This document shows positions 6,731-7,689 of a DNA stretch of 7,689 nt, piece after piece. Where the stretch lies: positions 1 to 7,689 of the forward strand of contig JAHEJF010000066.1 in the NCBI GenBank assembly GCA_024639025.1, written 5' to 3'. Each line of letters starts with the position of its first letter. The first letter of the stretch is position 1. The translations under genes were made by a program, and so were the position numbers. This stretch comes from Ahrensia sp. Lineage in GTDB: Bacteria; Pseudomonadota; Alphaproteobacteria; Rhizobiales; Rhizobiaceae. The notes beneath the pieces were generated by a model. The model was not told where the DNA came from. It was given only the letters and a program-made list of their open reading frames with translations, and ran no database searches.

Positions 6731-7689
6731 CTAATGCCGGAAGTGTCGGTTGCCGGTTAGAACCATGGCGATATTGTTTTCATTAGCAGCTGCAATCACT
6801 TCATCATCACGCATGGAGCCACCCGGCTGAATGACACAACTGGCACCTGCAGATGCCGCTGCAAGCAGACCATCAGCAAAGGGGAAGAATGCATCTGATG
6901 CAACCGCCGATCCTTTTGTCAAAGGTTCATCAATGCCCATGGCCTCAGCCGCATCAATGGCTTTGCGCGCCGCAATCCGGCTTGAATCAACCCTGCTCAT
7001 CTGGCCAGCGCCAATCCCAACGGTCGCACCATCGCGTGCATAGACAATCGCGTTCGATTTCACGTGCTTGGCAACCCGAAACGCAAAGATCAGATCGGCC
7101 ATTTCCTGCGGTGTCGGCTCCCGCTCGGTTACACAGCGCAAATCCATATCGTCAACAACCGCATTGTCCCGGTTCTGTTTAAGATAGCCACCCGCAATTG
7201 TCCTGATGTTGAAACCTGGCATGCGGGGATCAGCCAAACCATCGGTCTCCAACAGACGGATATTTGGTTTGCCGGCAAACAATGCTTTGGCGCCTTCGCT
7301 TATCGCAGGAGCGATAACAACTTCGGTAAACACGCCCAAAATTTTTGCGGCCGCTTCTTCTTCCAGCGTTTGGTTGACGGCAACAATACCACCAAAAGCC
7401 GATGTGCGGTCACAATCAAAAGCACGCGTGTAAGCCTGGCTAATCGTTTCGCCCGTTGCCACACCGCAGGGATTTGCGTGCTTGATGATCGCTACCGCGG
7501 GCGAATCTGACGAAAATTCACTGACCAACTCAAATGCTGCGTCGGTGTCATTGATATTGTTGAATGACAACGCCTTGCCCTGAACCAGCTTTGCAGTCGC
7601 GGCACCAGGGCGCTGATCACCGGTAAGGTACAAGGATGCATCCTGATGTGGATTTTCGCCATAGCGCATCGATAGCGCCAATGTACCAC
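6731..7689 (-). CDS. purH: Bifunctional AICAR transformylase/IMP cyclohydrolase PurH, C-terminal part (5' end outside window)
   Basis: Cytoplasmic enzyme of the last two steps of de novo purine synthesis: AICAR plus 10-formyltetrahydrofolate gives FAICAR, which is then cyclised to IMP. The window holds 318 complete codons, the AICAR transformylase domain. The N-terminal IMP cyclohydrolase domain, about 210-220 residues judging by the usual length of about 530, lies beyond the right edge. Visible motifs are MRYGENPHQ near the domain start (complement of about 7643-7669); IIKHANPCG with the catalytic Lys-His pair (complement of 7478-7483); [47 protein letters not shown]; and the usual C-terminus LTGNRHFRH before TAG at 6731-6733. 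No key residue looks altered. The in-frame TTG at 7681 is an internal leucine codon rather than the start, because the frame stays open to the edge and the first domain is required. The gene converges on the UMF1 gene with a 16-bp gap. Confidence 0.96.
   Translation of the reverse strand, partial: GTLALSMRYGENPHQDASLYLTGDQRPGAATAKLVQGKALSFNNINDTDAAFELVSEFSSDSPAVAIIKHANPCGVATGETISQAYTRAFDCDRTSAFGGIVAVNQTLEEEAAAKILGVFTEVVIAPAISEGAKALFAGKPNIRLLETDGLADPRMPGFNIRTIAGGYLKQNRDNAVVDDMDLRCVTEREPTPQEMADLIFAFRVAKHVKSNAIVYARDGATVGIGAGQMSRVDSSRIAARKAIDAAEAMGIDEPLTKGSAVASDAFFPFADGLLAAASAGASCVIQPGGSMRDDEVIAAANENNIAMVLTGNRHFRH

Noticed and set aside
7064..7510. 148-codon plus-strand open frame opposite purH
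   Set aside because: It is antisense to the well-conserved AICAR transformylase domain and shows no recognisable motif.
1..7689. A novel defence, mobile or other undescribed system in the window
   Set aside because: All large open frames belong to well-known metabolic or transport families or are antisense shadows. No transposase, integrase, direct repeat pair, tRNA or CRISPR-like repeat was seen, and I saw no abrupt change in composition by eye.

Overview
The window reads as ordinary chromosomal DNA of an alphaproteobacterium. The grounds are the 1600-residue class of NAD-dependent glutamate dehydrogenase, the alphaproteobacterial-looking subgroup of UMF1 transporter beside it, purH close by, and a moderate base composition (about half GC by eye). 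From memory, some sequence details (for example NSAGVNSSDVEVN in the dehydrogenase) and the order dehydrogenase, UMF1 transporter, purH resemble Hyphomicrobiales (Rhizobiales). That placement is an inference with modest confidence.

Layout. Positions 1-86 hold no recognisable gene, only a perfect 8-bp inverted repeat at 5-28. A small minus-strand gene (87-344) encodes an 85-residue protein with one C-terminal membrane helix and no assigned function. A 178-bp divergent intergenic region (345-522) follows; it carries a 14-bp palindrome-like element and weak candidate promoters on both strands. The main gene (523-5322, plus) is an intact large NAD-specific glutamate dehydrogenase of 1599 residues. 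Eighteen bases later comes a 457-residue UMF1/Atg22-like major facilitator transporter (5341-6714, plus), probably in the same transcript. The last gene, purH (minus), converges on the transporter with a 16-bp gap. Its stop is at 6731, and only the AICAR transformylase half lies inside the window because the gene runs off the right edge.

How they fit together. The dehydrogenase feeds glutamate carbon into the TCA cycle as 2-oxoglutarate and releases ammonium. The adjacent UMF1 permease is homologous to the yeast vacuolar amino-acid exporter Atg22, so a role in moving amino acids or a related metabolite is plausible but unproven. purH performs the last two steps of de novo IMP synthesis and is only a neighbour on the opposite strand. 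I found no mobile element, RNA gene, CRISPR array or novel defence-like system. The points most worth a second look are the element in the divergent region, the conserved-looking small membrane protein, and the dehydrogenase/UMF1 pairing.
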